Counted from the stretch's first letter, positions 46,077-57,700 are shown. The stretch is 64,000 nt of DNA from Brachionus plicatilis (GCA_010279815.1 QEOQ01000303.1:1305567-1369566); one strand, 5' to 3'. Made by a program: numbers and translations. The notes: generated by a model from the letters alone, not told the origin.

Positions 46077-46283
46077 AAATTTTTGATTAAATATAAATTT
46101 TTAAATAAGAAATAAAAAATTGGGAAAAAAATTTAAAAAAAGAAAACGCTCTTCATGCCAATAAACCAAGAAGCAATTTTTGTAGTTTTCTCAACTATTA
46201 AAGTCTGTACAAAATTTAAGTACAAAATTTGGTTAAATTTGCTTAATAAGAGCATATTTTTTTACTTGTAAAATTTATAATAA

Positions 46284-46475
46284 TTAAAAAATTAAAAGTT
46301 TTTTGAAATCTCTTCTAGCCTCCCTATATTCATTTAGATTAAACTCATTTTTGCAATTCAAGTAATTATGATAACAGAAGTCCCTATAATTTCTTGGAGC
46401 CGTTAATTCAGAATCGAACCATCCTCCTTGCTGAAACTTCTTCGCTTTAATTTCTTGTAATAATGTCACTATCAC
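46284..46475 (-). pseudogene. LINE endonuclease-RT linker fragment
   Basis: An open 63-codon minus-strand frame reads GGWFDSELTAPRNYRDFCYH, then NEFNLNEYREARRDFKKLL. This resembles the P-W-F-D-x-E ... R-x-x-x-R ... Y-x-x-A-R-x-x-Y-K-x-L-I linker between the endonuclease and reverse-transcriptase domains of non-LTR retrotransposons. Neither flanking domain is intact, so it is a remnant. Confidence 0.5.
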
Positions 46476-47153
46476 TGATTTGCCTATTGAATATTGTGCG
46501 GAATTGCTCTAATACTGAATTGTTTTTCATAAATTTTAAAATTCTAATTTTTGTACATATTTGTAGTATTTGCAAATGTGAATATGTTGATTAAAAGTTT
46601 GAATAAGAAAAAAGTGTTTCATTTTAGAGAGAAAATTCAAGTTGCTCTTGTGTTTTTGGCATCACAGATATTTGTCTAGAAAATTTTTTGGAATAAATTA
46701 CTCACTATTGCTTAATTGGGTCACAATTTTGACCAGCAGTATTTAATTTTTTGAGAAATTTTTAGGTAAACAATTCGGAGCGTTTATTTGAATTGATGTG
46801 ATGTCTAGCTAAACTGGGTCAACTTGATGGACGGAATAAATGAATTTTTTTCTTTTTTGTTTTTGTGATAAGATACGCGCCGTAATTAAAGAAAAATCCA
46901 AATGCATGAAAATTGCCATGAAAATTTGAGCAAAAATAAATGTTCAAGGGACAAGTTAATCTTTGATAAATGTCCTAAAATTTTCAATATATTTCACATT
47001 TTTTTTCATGATTTGTATTGATGTTATTGTTCTTGAGGTTGTTTTAGCTAAGAAAATTTTGTTTGAACATAAAAAGAGCATTTTAATAATTTTTTATTTA
47101 TTTAAAAATTTTTTATTTAAAGAATTTAGATATTTTTATTTTTTATAAGTTTT

Positions 47154-47285
47154 ATGCATTCAATGTTGCATCTAAATTTTTCTCCCAAAAGCCGGGAAAG
47201 CATAGATTCGAATAAGTCAAAAGTTGTGGAGCTGTTCAAAACGTCGAAGGGCTGCTCGCAAAAGTCACCTGAATTGTTTACCTAG
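47154..47285 (+). CDS. Possible small protein, 43 residues
   Basis: ATG to TAG encodes 43 residues starting MHSMLHLNFSPKSRESID and ending CSQKSPELFT. It is rich in Ser and Lys, with no membrane segment. Base composition is distinctly less AT-rich than the flanks, with codons such as CGG, GTG, CTG, ACG and TCG, which is why it stands out. It could be a coding exon of a larger gene or a remnant. It is not recognised. Confidence 0.3.
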   Translation: MHSMLHLNFSPKSRESIDSNKSKVVELFKTSKGCSQKSPELFT

Positions 47286-47374
47286 TTAAGATCTAAATAA
47301 GATTATTAGTCATATTAATAATCTTTACATAGGATTTTAAAAAAAGTTAATAGACTTATTTTTAAAAAATAAAT

Positions 47375-47720
47375 TTAATAAAGTCAAGTCTATGACTACA
47401 TTAAAAATACTTTAAATAAATTTTTTCCTGACTTTTGCACAAGTCCGGTTCTGTATGATGAAAAAGAGACTATTTTAACCATCTGTATTAGGTCAGCTCT
47501 TGTTCTACCATTGCCCAAACTTATCATGTTTAAATCCATTAACCGAGACATTAGATATTAAAATAAAATATTTTTTTGAGGTTCTAAAGATAAATATTTA
47601 TTAAAATGTGTGACAAATTCAATTTAAAAGATCGGAATAGTTTATTAAGATTTTTTGGACTAAATTTTTAGTTGAAATTCATTTTTTTTTTATTTTTAAA
47701 AAATATTTAAAAAAAATTTA
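47375..47720 (-). repeat. LINE-derived duplicate block, copy 2
   Basis: Paralogue of 44385-44770. The minus strand at 47455-47551 reads MSRLMDLNMISLGNGRTRAD, then LIQMVKIV. Confidence 0.6.
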
Positions 47721-49409
47721 ATTTTTTCCACTAAAGTTTTTTTAAAAATAAATAGTCAAAGGTTGATTTCTAAAATTCTTAATAATTTTCAGTACCACTT
47801 CTCTGGTTTATATGATGAATGTCATATCAAAAATTTCCATTTCCTATTAATTTTTTAAAATAATTAAATTCTTTAATTGAAACAAAAAAAAATTAAAATT
47901 TTGTATGTAAATTAAATTAAATAAATAAGTTTAATAAAAAAGTAAAATTATTATTTTAAAATAATAAAGAAATGTTTTTCAGGTTTTGCATCTTTTTATA
48001 TTTTCTTCATTCATAAATTAGAAAAAAATTATGACTTGATTTTATGAGAATGAACGTACGTTAACGTCTACTATTTATTTACTTATTTAGATTATTAAAT
48101 GACACTATAGATCAGCTTCTTGTAGTCCTTCTTCCAGTAGACAGTATTTTTTTGTTTAAATTATATAAAAAACTTTGATTTTTTGAAAATTTTAAATATA
48201 AAAATAGACAAAAATATATATTAGAAAAATTAGAAAAAAAAATTTTTGAATATCTAAAATTAAAATTTTCTTATTAAGAAATCTATCCTTTTTCAGGGTC
48301 TTTTCATTTTAAAATATTCCCCAAGATAATCTAATTTTTAAAATTATTTCATTTATGATAATTTCATTTTAATCAATAATATTTATAATATGAGTATTTA
48401 AAATACCTAGATTATGAATTACAATAAACAGAACTAGTTTCAAAATATGGGCAAAAAAATTAATAAAAAAAAAATTTAAAATTGTTTTAAAATTCGCCAA
48501 GTCATGTTTTTACACAGCCATTTAATTTCTTTAAATAAAAATTTTATTTTTTTATTTAACTTATTTATTTTATTTAATTTACATACAAAATTTTAATTTT
48601 TTTTGTTTCAATCAAAGAATTTAATTATTTTAAGACATTAATAGGAAACGGAAATTTTTGATATAAGATTCATCATATAAACCAGAGAAGTGGTACTGAA
48701 AAATATCAAGAATTTTAGAAATCACCCTTTGAAGATTTATTTTAAAAAAAAAATCTCTATTGGAAAAAAAAAAGTTAAACTAAGTAAATAATGATGATTT
48801 TTTTAGGTTTAAAACTAGAGCTTAGCATTTCGCTTTGTTCATTATCATATTTATAAGCGACTTTCAGATATTTTGACCAGATTATTTAAATTAATATCCT
48901 CGGAAGACTCAAAAGCATCAAAAAAAATTCTTTATTCTCATTTTTCCTGATTGTGTCAGTCCCAGACCGGCTAAACCTGATTTAAAATTCAAAAAAGCCC
49001 TTCTGGAATGCTTGTCCAAATATGCAATAAATCACAAGATCGCTTAACTAGCGATTGGTATGACTCGCTGAGAAAAAAATATTTTTTGTTATCAATTCGC
49101 AAATTATCTAAATAAAAAAAAATGATACCAAGAATAAAAAATTTATGAATTTATAGCCAAAGAAATTAAATTTTTTTTTGCTTGTTTTTTTTTTTTTTAT
49201 TGCACTACAAGTCGCTTTTGATAGCTCGGTAGCTCACAGATATTCGTAAAAAATATTAAGTAAATAGATAATATGCTATAAATTTTTATGGCTTCATTTT
49301 ACGATCATTAGACTAGCCAGTGGTTAGAAAGCCAAATTCAGGTAAGCTATTAATTAAATACATAAATCAACGACGGCTGGGATATTTTTGTTCAAATTTG
49401 TTGGAGCTT
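47721..49409. other. AT-rich non-coding stretch
   Basis: No gene was recognised. A short coding-like patch on the plus strand at about 48958-49045 (PRPAKPDLKFKKALLECLSK) hits a stop and may be another element fragment. Confidence 0.35.
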
Positions 49410-49637
49410 TTAATTGCAATTTTTGAAATTTGAATCTTTTAATTGATTCATCGATTTCAAGTCGCATTCAAGAGAGCTTATCGTCACAAATTTAATTAAA
49501 ATAATTAGTTTTCTTGAGAATTGTATTTTCGAATCGATTTTTTCGTTTCGTTTAACACTTGAGTTGTTTTTTGTTTTGTTTACTCGAAACCAATTTTGAG
49601 CGCACCACTCGAGAGTCTTAAGTAATGTCTGCAGCAA
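49410..49637 (-). pseudogene. LINE reverse-transcriptase fragment
   Basis: The frame opens MLQTLLKTLEWCAQNWFRVN followed by KTKN. This is the L-Q-x-x-L-D-x-L-x-x-W-C-x-x-N-x-L-x-x-N-x-x-K-T motif that follows the catalytic YxDD box in non-LTR reverse transcriptases. The remainder is degenerate and no YxDD is present. Confidence 0.5.
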
Positions 49638-49973
49638 TTATGGTGTAAATTAAGAAATGCCTCTATTTAATTTGGCCAGCACTTAGCAAACAAAATTTAT
49701 TCAATGGGAAGTATTTTTTTTTTCAGCGTCTGATTTAAATGTCTAATTAAGAGTAAATGCAGTCTTGCTATTTTTTTTAATCTATGACCATTTTCACAAA
49801 AATGTGAACAAAAATAATAAAGATTTTTTTCTATTTTTTTTTTAATTATTTATTGATCTAAATAGTTTGATTTTTTTTATTTTTTTTAATTTTTGTAATT
49901 TTTAATCCGAGAACATGATATCAGACTTTGTATTTAAAATTTTTTTTTTTTAAAAATATGTTATTTCAAGCAA

Positions 49974-50050
49974 GGGGTTGAAAGAAAGGACTAAGATCCA
50001 TTCCAAACAACCTGGGATTACATCCCAAACTTTATTTTAAATAAATATTA
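49974..50050 (+). repeat. Short interspersed repeat (family S), copy 3
   Basis: GGGTTGAAAGAAAGGACTAA, then GATCCATTCCAAACAACCTGG, then an ATTTTAAATAAA tail. Very close to the copy at 57141. Confidence 0.6.
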
Positions 50051-50290
50051 TTGATCAAGAATTAAATAAGATGGCTTCTGGTCTAAAAAAAATTTCAAAT
50101 ATTTTTTATTTGGACCTTCTATTCTAAACTGGTTAATAAAATTAGAAATTGTATTGGGCTCATTCAAGAGCTTGCCGGTCAAAGTCTTAGAAGATACAAC
50201 AGTCATCCAATTCAAGAATAAATATGGCACCTTCAAGTCTAATGCAATAAGCTTTCAATCTAACTAAAAATTAAAACTAATTTGTACATT

Positions 50291-50440
50291 TATTTTCCTC
50301 TTCCTCAACTCTTCTTTTCCTCGACTTTTCCTTTCTTCAACTCTTAGGTAACGAAAGGAAAAGTTGAGGAAAGGAAAAGTGTGGAAAAGAAAAGTTGAGG
50401 AAGAGCTGAGGAAAGTAAGAGGAAGAGTCAAGGAAAAGAA
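50291..50440. repeat. Polypyrimidine/polypurine hairpin
   Basis: A nearly pure CT tract (50291-50346) is followed by a nearly pure GA tract (50353-50440). The second is the reverse complement of the first and is itself built from repeats of GGAAAAGTTGAGGA. The strand can fold into a stem of about 45-50 bp and is also suited to triplex formation. Confidence 0.75.
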
Positions 50441-50494
50441 ATTTACAAGTTAGTTTTAGATTGTACTGTATATAATTAAAATAGCTTAATATAA

Positions 50495-50868
50495 GGTCCA
50501 TTACACGGACCGGTTTTTGCGGTCATTTGGCCGGTCAACAACACTGTCAGAATTTTGGACCGCCAAAAAATACGGTCAACTTTTTTGCGAGCGGCCACTT
50601 GAATCGTGAAAATTTTAAATATGAAAAAATATAAAGATTAAAATATTTATTTTTTTGAAAAAAGAGCTTTTTCTAAGGAACACTTCTTCTTTTTCCTAAG
50701 AAATTTCACTAAGTTAAAAAAAAGTTGACCGAATTTTTTGGTGGACCAAAATTTTGGCCGTTTTGTTGACCGGCCAAATGACCGCCGGCCCAAAAGTTGG
50801 CCGGTTAATGCGGACACACGGTTTTTAAAATTTTTGGCCGGATTTGTGTCTGCTTGTACGGATCCGAA
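50495..50868. mobile_element. GC-rich-ended TIR element
   Basis: The two ends are inverted repeats sharing GCGGTCATTTGGCCGGTCAA, AATTTTGG, CCAAAAAAT and CGGTCAACTTTTTT, around an AT-rich core. The outer edge carries GGTCCATTACACGGACC, a small palindrome. GGCC/CGGTC richness contrasts sharply with the region. No transposase and no target duplication were seen, so the superfamily is undetermined. Confidence 0.75.
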
Positions 50869-51130
50869 CACTACTTACATCCCAACAGATATTGAATACA
50901 AAATATTGATAGAAATGGCAGGTATAAGGATTTAGCTAATTTTTGAGGAAAAATAATATATTTTCCGAGTCTTTTGTGTTTTAAAGTATTTATTTAAATT
51001 TTAACACTGGAAAGACTAAATTAAAATTAAAATTTTTTAAAGACTAATTGTTGTTAAATTTTGATAATATTTGTTTAATCTTATAGATTTTAGTAAAATG
51101 AACAAAATAGAATAATTTTTTTAAAATATC

Positions 51131-51300
51131 TAATCTGAGTTATTTAAAAGTCTCAAAATAAAGTCATTAAAAAAAAAAGTCTTAGTCTAGATTGTTTTTT
51201 AATTTTTTTTCAAAAGTCCAAGTCCAGACTTTTAAATTAAAAAAAAATTCCTAACAAAATGAATTTTTTGCCGTTCCAGGTAGTTATTGAGGCGGTCAAA
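51131..51300 (+). repeat. Family H MITE remnant with GCCGTTCCA module
   Basis: It starts TCTGAGTTATTTAAAAGTCTC, has AAGTCC repeats and a single TTTTTTGCCGTTCCAGGTAG module with GAGGCGG. Confidence 0.45.
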
Positions 51301-51422
51301 AAAAAAATTAAAAAAAAATTTAGAAAAAAAATAAAAGGTTTTTGCTCGGACTTTTTAAGAAAAAAAAAATCCATGCAATACAAAGTTAGTGTCACCTAAA
51401 TTTAGTCTTTATCAAAAGTCTG

Positions 51423-51548
51423 TCATTGATTTAAGTGCTTACGAAGATGCGCAAACTTGCAGAATTCTGACCAAGACAAAATAAAGGTGATTACGCCTGG
51501 TGCCACTAGGAAAGCGAAAGTTAGAAGAAGAAATTTAGATAATACCAT
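51423..51548 (-). other. Small hydrophobic ORF, 41 residues
   Basis: ATG to TGA encodes MVLSKFLLLTFAFLVAPGVI, then TFILSWSEFCKF and a basic end. It resembles a single membrane span or signal anchor. The composition is coding-like, but there is no recognisable family and an S-family repeat lies just upstream. It may be a fragment. Confidence 0.22.
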
Positions 51549-51599
51549 CTTTGTATAATCTGATACAGTTTGCACAACTAATTTTATATTTATTTTAAA

Positions 51600-51668
51600 A
51601 AAATAAACTAAGGGAAGATCCACAGGCTGCTCAGAACTGATTATTTTCTTCTTTTCAGTCCTTATGTA
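51600..51668 (-). repeat. Short interspersed repeat (family S), copy 4
   Basis: On the minus strand: AAGGACTGAAAAGAAG, then CAGTTCTGAGCAGCCTG, then a CCCTTAGTTTATTTTT tail. Confidence 0.45.
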
Positions 51669-53461
51669 ATCAAACTAAAAAGATCGGTTGTTAAACAAAC
51701 AAATTTTAATTTTAAAATGCAAGTAAGCTTAATAAAGTATAAAATTGAATTTGCTAAAACAGATTTACACCTTAAGTAAGAAGTTATATATATATCAAAT
51801 TTAATTTTTTTTGAACAGTTCTATTATTCTTAATTTTAAATTTAATATTGTAAAACAAGCTATTATTTAATTTTTAAAGAATAGTTTCAAGTTTCCTGTG
51901 TTTTGTCGGAAAAGATTTAGCCTTCTTTTTAATCCTTTTGTCACGATCTTTATAACTAAATTAGTAATATATCTGTGACGCTTTTTCCTTTTTTTTACAA
52001 AAAAATATTCAACTTTTTTCAAAAATTATGCTCATTCAATAAAAGAAATTTACTAAAATTATAATTATTTTGAGAAAGTCGAAAAGTCTTTTTATGTCAA
52101 AATTTTTAATTTTTTATTCATATATTGAGGAATCGTCTCTTTGATAATGAAAAAAAGTAAAATTAAAATATAATATAAGAAAATGCTCGATTTTTTTTAT
52201 AAATTATAAATTCAGTTAAATAGTGTTTATTTTTTTTCAAAATTTAAACAAGTAAATAAAAAATTTGAGAAAATGTTTTTTTTCGTAATGGGTCACAATT
52301 GGAGATCTATCCAAATGAGGAGAAATAAATTTTGGATAAAATTTAAGTTTCTTTTTCTCTTAAAATAAAAAATGCTTTAAATTTAAAATCAGTTTTTTGT
52401 ATTAATTTATTGTTGGTGAAAAATAGAAAAACATTAACCATGCTTTACACAAAAATGGTTGTAGCTATGTAAGGAAAATAAAGAAAAAATATTATCGATC
52501 TTCTACTCAATCACTAATTATTATTTCATAAAAATAGCTCTTTTCTATATTTAATCTTTTTTTTTAAAACATTTTTTTTTCTTATAATTTAATTCTTTTA
52601 TTTAATTTTTTTTAGTATGAACTAAGAACTATATTTTTTTAAATAACAAATTATCGATCTTTTAAAAAAGAATTAAGCTATTTTTTTATTTGGTAAAAAT
52701 TTTGAATTCTGATTTCAATATTTTAAGATATTCAGAAAAAAATTTGCATTTTTATTTGTTAGCTGATTATGTCATTTAAAATTTATGATTTAATGTGTTT
52801 ATTTCAGAATATTGCATTGAAATCCCGAATGGTTTATGCATTCCATCACGCTGAAAAATTCAACTCAATCGCAATCACAAAAGTAGTTGATTAGATTTTG
52901 CATCACAATCACTTTATCTGTCAAAATTAAAAACAAAAAAAATAATTCAGAAAGGACTACACTTGGTCATCAAAAAAAAAAAAAATTAAAAGCCATTCAT
53001 TTAATTGATCAACTGATATTGTGTAATTAAAATTATTAAAAAAAAAAACTATGGCATCGGTAATCATTTGATTCATCAAAAATTAATAGGTTTTAGCAAT
53101 TTGAATTTTTTATTTTTTATCGCGTTTTAGTCTAAGAGTTTAAATGACAGTTAAAAGCATTTTGGTTACAAGAAAATAAAAAAACGAAATAAAGCCTATT
53201 GTGGATATATAGTGATTTAGTAAAAAAAAAAAAACTATTGAGAAAATGATAAATTGTATTTTAAGATAATTAAAAAATAAATATCATAAAATACAGATTA
53301 GTTCATGGCATTTCTAACTAGCTCTACTAATAACTCAAACCATAGGCAACAAAACTATTTTCGTTTTGGTTTTCAATATTGGCTTTTATTTTTCTTTGTG
53401 TACTCAATTAATACAAGTTATTTTCATGATATTTTTTCTAATTGCATAATCGTTTTGTTTT
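51669..53461. other. AT-rich non-coding stretch
   Basis: Nothing supportable was seen. Confidence 0.45.
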
Positions 53462-53676
53462 TCAATCATTGTTAATGCCAAGCAGATGAAACTTGTAAAT
53501 CTGGGTGCCAACAACTCCATTTGCACGAACAAATGCAACCCCATTCTGGCTGCCTTTGGTCACCCATTTCTTTCCACACAAGCCAAAGCAAAAATTGAAC
53601 AATACTTTAAAATCAATTGGTTCAAATTTTGCGATTTGTTTCATCAAGCTTTCAACTAGGCAAACTAGTTCTAGGA
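53462..53676 (-). CDS. Candidate terminal exon, unknown protein
   Basis: After a good acceptor (T-rich tract ending AAATCAG, 53677-53683), a minus-strand frame runs 70 codons to TGA. It reads LELVCLVESLMKQIAKFEP, then IDFKVLFNFCFGLCGKKWVT and KGSQNGVAFVRANGVVGTQI, ending LLGINND. The composition is GC-richer and coding-like. It contains four cysteines and no clear membrane span. No domain is recognised. Upstream exons should lie at higher coordinates, but I could not join any. Confidence 0.35.
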
Positions 53677-53845
53677 CTGATTTAAAAATAAAAAAAAATT
53701 TTTTTTTTTAAGTATTGTTTTATTTTATCAGAAAATGAGGCTAGAGAATTAGGATTTAATTATCATGTTTAAAGTAATTTTGTGTACATTTAGCAGAGCC
53801 TTGTTAAATTGGGGTCTGAGTAGATTTTTTTTGTTTCTTCGGAAG

Positions 53846-54587
53846 ATTACATGTGGCCGTCAGATAATTTAAATGAGCCGAAAGAGCTTTGTCTGTTTGA
53901 GGCAAAGCATATGGTCAGTATTTTTTTAGATTAAAATGGCCCGCACGTGTTTCACTATTGAGTTGATGTCTTGGCTCTAGTGGTCCATGGTCTTCAATTG
54001 CTTGTTTTAGTTACGCTTAGCTGGCTTAAAGAAATCAATCAAAGCATAAAATTAAATGCGGATTTGTGCACAACAACTCACAGAGAGATCAAACATGTCT
54101 GTCGGATGGTTGTCTTAGAGTGACAGTGTTTGTGGCCGGCAAAAGCTTGTCCGTTGATCCAAAAGCAAACAGTTACAAAAATTTAATTAAATCCAATTTT
54201 AGCATGGAGTCTCATTAATTCAATTCAGCACTTTCTCGGCCAATATCAAGAGGACTACTTGAAATATTTTATTTAAATTAAGTGCTAAAATAATCATAAA
54301 AAGATAAAGAAATTTCTATTATTTATTTGATTAGAACTTCTCGTTTGGTCGAGCCCCCAGTGTGTGTTTTTTGTGTGTTTGTGTCAAAATTGAATTTTTA
54401 AGATTCCCATCAAGTTCTATTTTATCTACAGCAGACCAAGAGCAAATTAATCATTTGGACTGTTTTTTTTTTCTTATCAGATGCCATTCATCATCATTTG
54501 ATTGAGACCTTTGGAGCGAGAGCACAAGAACTTGGAGCCAATGAGTCCGATTGCGGAAATAGAGGCTCGATTTCAAAGAGAACGTGA
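53846..54587 (+). other. GC-richer island with coding-like segments
   Basis: Three plus-strand open segments stand out. 53846-53913, after a T-rich tract ending GGAAG, encodes YMWPSDNLNEPKELCLFEAK-HM and ends at GTCAGT. 54030-54218 is open for 62 codons (including KCGFVHNNSQRDQTCLSDGC and LRVTVFVAGKSLSVDPK). 54481-54587, after a strong acceptor (TTTTTTTTTTCTTATCAG), encodes AIHHHLIETFGARAQELGAN-ESDC and ends in TGA. Their phases do not join simply. The minus strand is also partly open. This may be a real gene cut by the assembly gap downstream, or a decayed one. Confidence 0.3.
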
Positions 54588-54915
54588 TCTCTTCTCTCTT
54601 GTTTAGCAAATTGAGAGAGTTTCCTTGGAATAAACAGATATTGAATTTCTGTTTTTGTTTAGTGGCCAATATGGGCAAATATTTACACGTACATTTTCTA
54701 AATCAAGCATTCCAACTCTTGGATATAAATCACGATTGTAAACTCGGCACTAAATCAACTCAAATGGAACCAAGTACTACAAAAATCATACAAGCATAAC
54801 TCATTTAACTTAGTGCTCTCGTTTTAATGCTAGATTAAAGTCTATTTAAATCTTTTAATATCCTTTATCCGACAAAATTTTCTTTCTCTCTGTATTTATG
54901 TTCAACGTTTTTAAA

Positions 54916-55274
54916 NNNNNNNNNNNNNNNNNNNNNNNNNNNNNNNNNNNNNNNNNNNNNNNNNNNNNNNNNNNNNNNNNNNNNNNNNNNNNNNNNNNNN
55001 NNNNNNNNNNNNNNNNNNNNNNNNNNNNNNNNNNNNNNNNNNNNNNNNNNNNNNNNNNNNNNNNNNNNNNNNNNNNNNNNNNNNNNNNNNNNNNNNNNNN
55101 NNNNNNNNNNNNNNNNNNNNNNNNNNNNNNNNNNNNNNNNNNNNNNNNNNNNNNNNNNNNNNNNNNNNNNNNNNNNNNNNNNNNNNNNNNNNNNNNNNNN
55201 NNNNNNNNNNNNNNNNNNNNNNNNNNNNNNNNNNNNNNNNNNNNNNNNNNNNNNNNNNNNNNNNNNNNNNNNNN
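54916..55274. other. Assembly gap (N run)
   Basis: There are 359 consecutive Ns. Any apparent reading frame through it is meaningless. Confidence 1.
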
Positions 55275-55419
55275 ATTAAAATAAAAGAAATAAAATTAAA
55301 AAAAAAAAAATAAGTTAATTATTACAAGTAAATTAAAGAAAACATAGTTTCAGATTCTAATTTTTGAGAATTTTAATTTAAATAATATAATTTTTAAAAA
55401 AGTCTTAAAAAACACTTTT

Positions 55420-55729
55420 GTGAACTGACGTTTTCGTGATCTTCAATTAACCTGGAAAAAAAAGTGTGAACTAAAGATCACAAAAATAAAATATTTATTT
55501 TAGATGTCAAAAATATATAAAGTTAATTTTTTTCAATTAATTAATCAATTTTTTTGTTTTTTTATGAGCTTTGCTTTAGTGTAACATAAGACCCCATCAC
55601 TGCCAAAATTTCATCAAATTTTGTGTTCCCTTCTTCTAAATTAATTCACATAAAAAAGTGCACACATTTTTTTGTGATCTAATTTAAAAAAATTTTTTAG
55701 ATCACGAATCTTCGTGATTTTCAGTTCAC
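55420..55729. mobile_element. MITE-like TIR element, 310 bp
   Basis: The left end GTGAACTGACGTTTTCGTGA and the right end read inverted (GTGAACTGAAAATCACGAAG) match. Further inside, GATCACAAAAA and GTGTG(A/C)AC blocks pair as well. No coding capacity. A related small palindrome (TTATGTGATCT with its complement) is at 56204-56275. Confidence 0.6.
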
Positions 55730-56489
55730 ATTTTAATTTTGGGACAAAAGTCTTACTTTTGGTACAATTTAACACATCTTTCATTCTTCATCAATTATCA
55801 ACACATATTGCATGGTATTGGGTTGGTATGTTTAAGATCCACAGACAATATCATATTTTTAGCATTTTTATCCCTTTTACAGCTAACCATTTTCATTACA
55901 CAAACAAATTTTGGACATTTAGGACTATTACAAAATTGTTGAGACAATGCCGAATTTTGCTCGCTTTTTTTTGTTAAAGCTTAATATCTTCATTCATTTT
56001 AGCTAAAAAACTATTTTTTTTTTAATTTTAATTATTGGCTTAATCTAAAGATATGTTTTTGTAAAGTGTGTTTTATGATATTCACATTATTTTGATATAA
56101 AATTAAAGAAGAATTAAACATTTAAGCAGGCAATTTTGGATTCAAATATCAAAAGGAAAAAATTTATGAAATTTAAATTTTTTTTATTTCAAAAAAAATG
56201 TTAACATTATGTGATCTATTTTTTTTGTGAACATAAAGATGACTGATTTTTTGATCAGTTGAGATCACATAATCGTTATGACCCGAAATTAATTTTTTCC
56301 AAGGCCCCTCTAGCACGGCTTTATATACCATCCATCCGACGAAAAATAAGATTTGACCGATCTAATCAATTTTTTTTTATTTGTTTATCACTTTAGATTT
56401 ATAAAAAAATAGAAAAAATTCAAGCCAAACAAGTTATAGTGTAATTTAAATGTAAATTAAAAAATGGAAGAAATAGCAAGCTAGCAATT

Positions 56490-56760
56490 ACACAATGGAG
56501 TTGACCAGTTTGAAATTGATGGAACAGAATGGCTGAGTCCTCCCCTCACATATCTTTGGCCAAATTCAAAAAGACAATTCGAGACAGTTAAGAGTTCAAG
56601 TTTAATTTATTTATTTATTTTTTTCAATTAACCCCTTAAAGGCAATGTATAGTGAAAACAGAAAAAAAAAAGATAAAATTTTAAATAGCAATCTTAAGGC
56701 CTCGTGATGCATGATGTTTTAATGATCTTCATATTTAAGTTTAAGTATATTAGGTGAGGT
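56490..56760 (-). repeat. Dispersed repeat, copy paired with 42706-42870
   Basis: See the partner entry. This copy is interrupted by an AT-rich insertion of about 80 bp at about 56600-56690. Confidence 0.4.
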
Positions 56761-57140
56761 GTTGGGTTACTTGGAAAAGGATGAAAAATGAGAATAAAAA
56801 CGAAAGAGTTAACAAAAACTGAACCAAATTGAATTAGTCATTCAATTTAAATATGCATAGACCTAAACAAATACGTACCTGATATACTCCAAAAAAAAAT
56901 TTCATACAATCTTCGACACTTATTTTAAAAAAATTAATAGAACACAAAATGAATAATAATTTATAAAATTAAAAAAAATTAACATTTTAATTTTGTTTTT
57001 ATTTAGAAATCACTCAATAACTATTTTTTGTCTCATAAAAAAGAACTCTATTCTAAATTTAATCATTTTTTTTTGTCTTATATTTATAATTCTTTTATTT
57101 TATTTATTTGTATTTTTTAAAGTATGAACTAAAAACATTT

Positions 57141-57209
57141 AGCTGAAAGAAAGGACTAAGATCCATTCCAAACTGCCAGGGTATAACCCGAACTATATTT
57201 TTAATAAAT
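57141..57209 (+). repeat. Short interspersed repeat (family S), copy 5
   Basis: A good representative: GCTGAAAGAAAGGACTAAGA, then TCCATTCCAAACTGCCAGG, then ACCCGAACTATATTTTTAAT and an AAATAAAA tail. The family has an 80-bp body, a GGG...CCC motif near the 3' side and an (AATA)n-type tail. Confidence 0.6.
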
Positions 57210-57465
57210 AAAATATGCATAGAAAATAAAGGAAATGAGATCTACGGAAGAATACCAGTAGAACTCACAAATTCTATTTTCAAAAAAATATAAAGACGAT
57301 CAATAAAATAAATAATAAATAATACAGAATGTATAAGTTTAATTAAATATATTTTATTTTGTCAAAAATTGAAAAAAATAGATTAGCATTTATTTTTAAA
57401 CTCTTTTTTTTTTTCATTGTATCCTTTTGTACATTTAAATTTTTCTAAGCAATAATTTTGAGCAA

Positions 57466-57530
57466 GCAGGCTGAAAAGAGGGTTTTTTTTTTCAGCTCAG
57501 ATAAGTCGGGGGAGATACCTGGCCAATTTT
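57466..57530 (+). repeat. Short interspersed repeat (family S), copy 6
   Basis: GCAGGCTGAAAAGAGGG, then CAGCTCAGATAAGTCGGGG and GAGATACC. Degenerate. Confidence 0.4.
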
Positions 57531-57611
57531 TGTAATCAATTTTATTCTCTTTTTTGTAACTAAATTTTAAATTTTAACATATGAACTCGAACATTTTTTA
57601 TCATTTTTTCG

Positions 57612-57700
57612 ATAGCAATAGGGTTTAAACGAAGGCAACAGTCATTCGGACAAACCCAGGGGTAACCCAAAATTATATATTTTTAATAAAAAAATAAATA
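57612..57700 (+). repeat. Short interspersed repeat (family S), copy 7
   Basis: ACGAAGGCAACAGTCATTCG, then GACAAACCCAGGGGTAACCC and an AATAAAAAAATAAATAAAA tail. Confidence 0.5.

Noticed and set aside
50647..50935. Overlapping frames on both strands
   Set aside because: They arise from the inverted repeats of the TIR element.
54584..54799. Possible EF-hand loop (LLDINHDCKL)
   Set aside because: The invariant glycine is replaced by Cys, there is no paired hand, and the frame begins from intron-like sequence.
54898..55284. Frame through the N run
   Set aside because: Artefact of undefined bases.
55714..55977. Two overlapping plus-strand frames
   Set aside because: AT-rich, no family, and they begin inside a MITE terminus.
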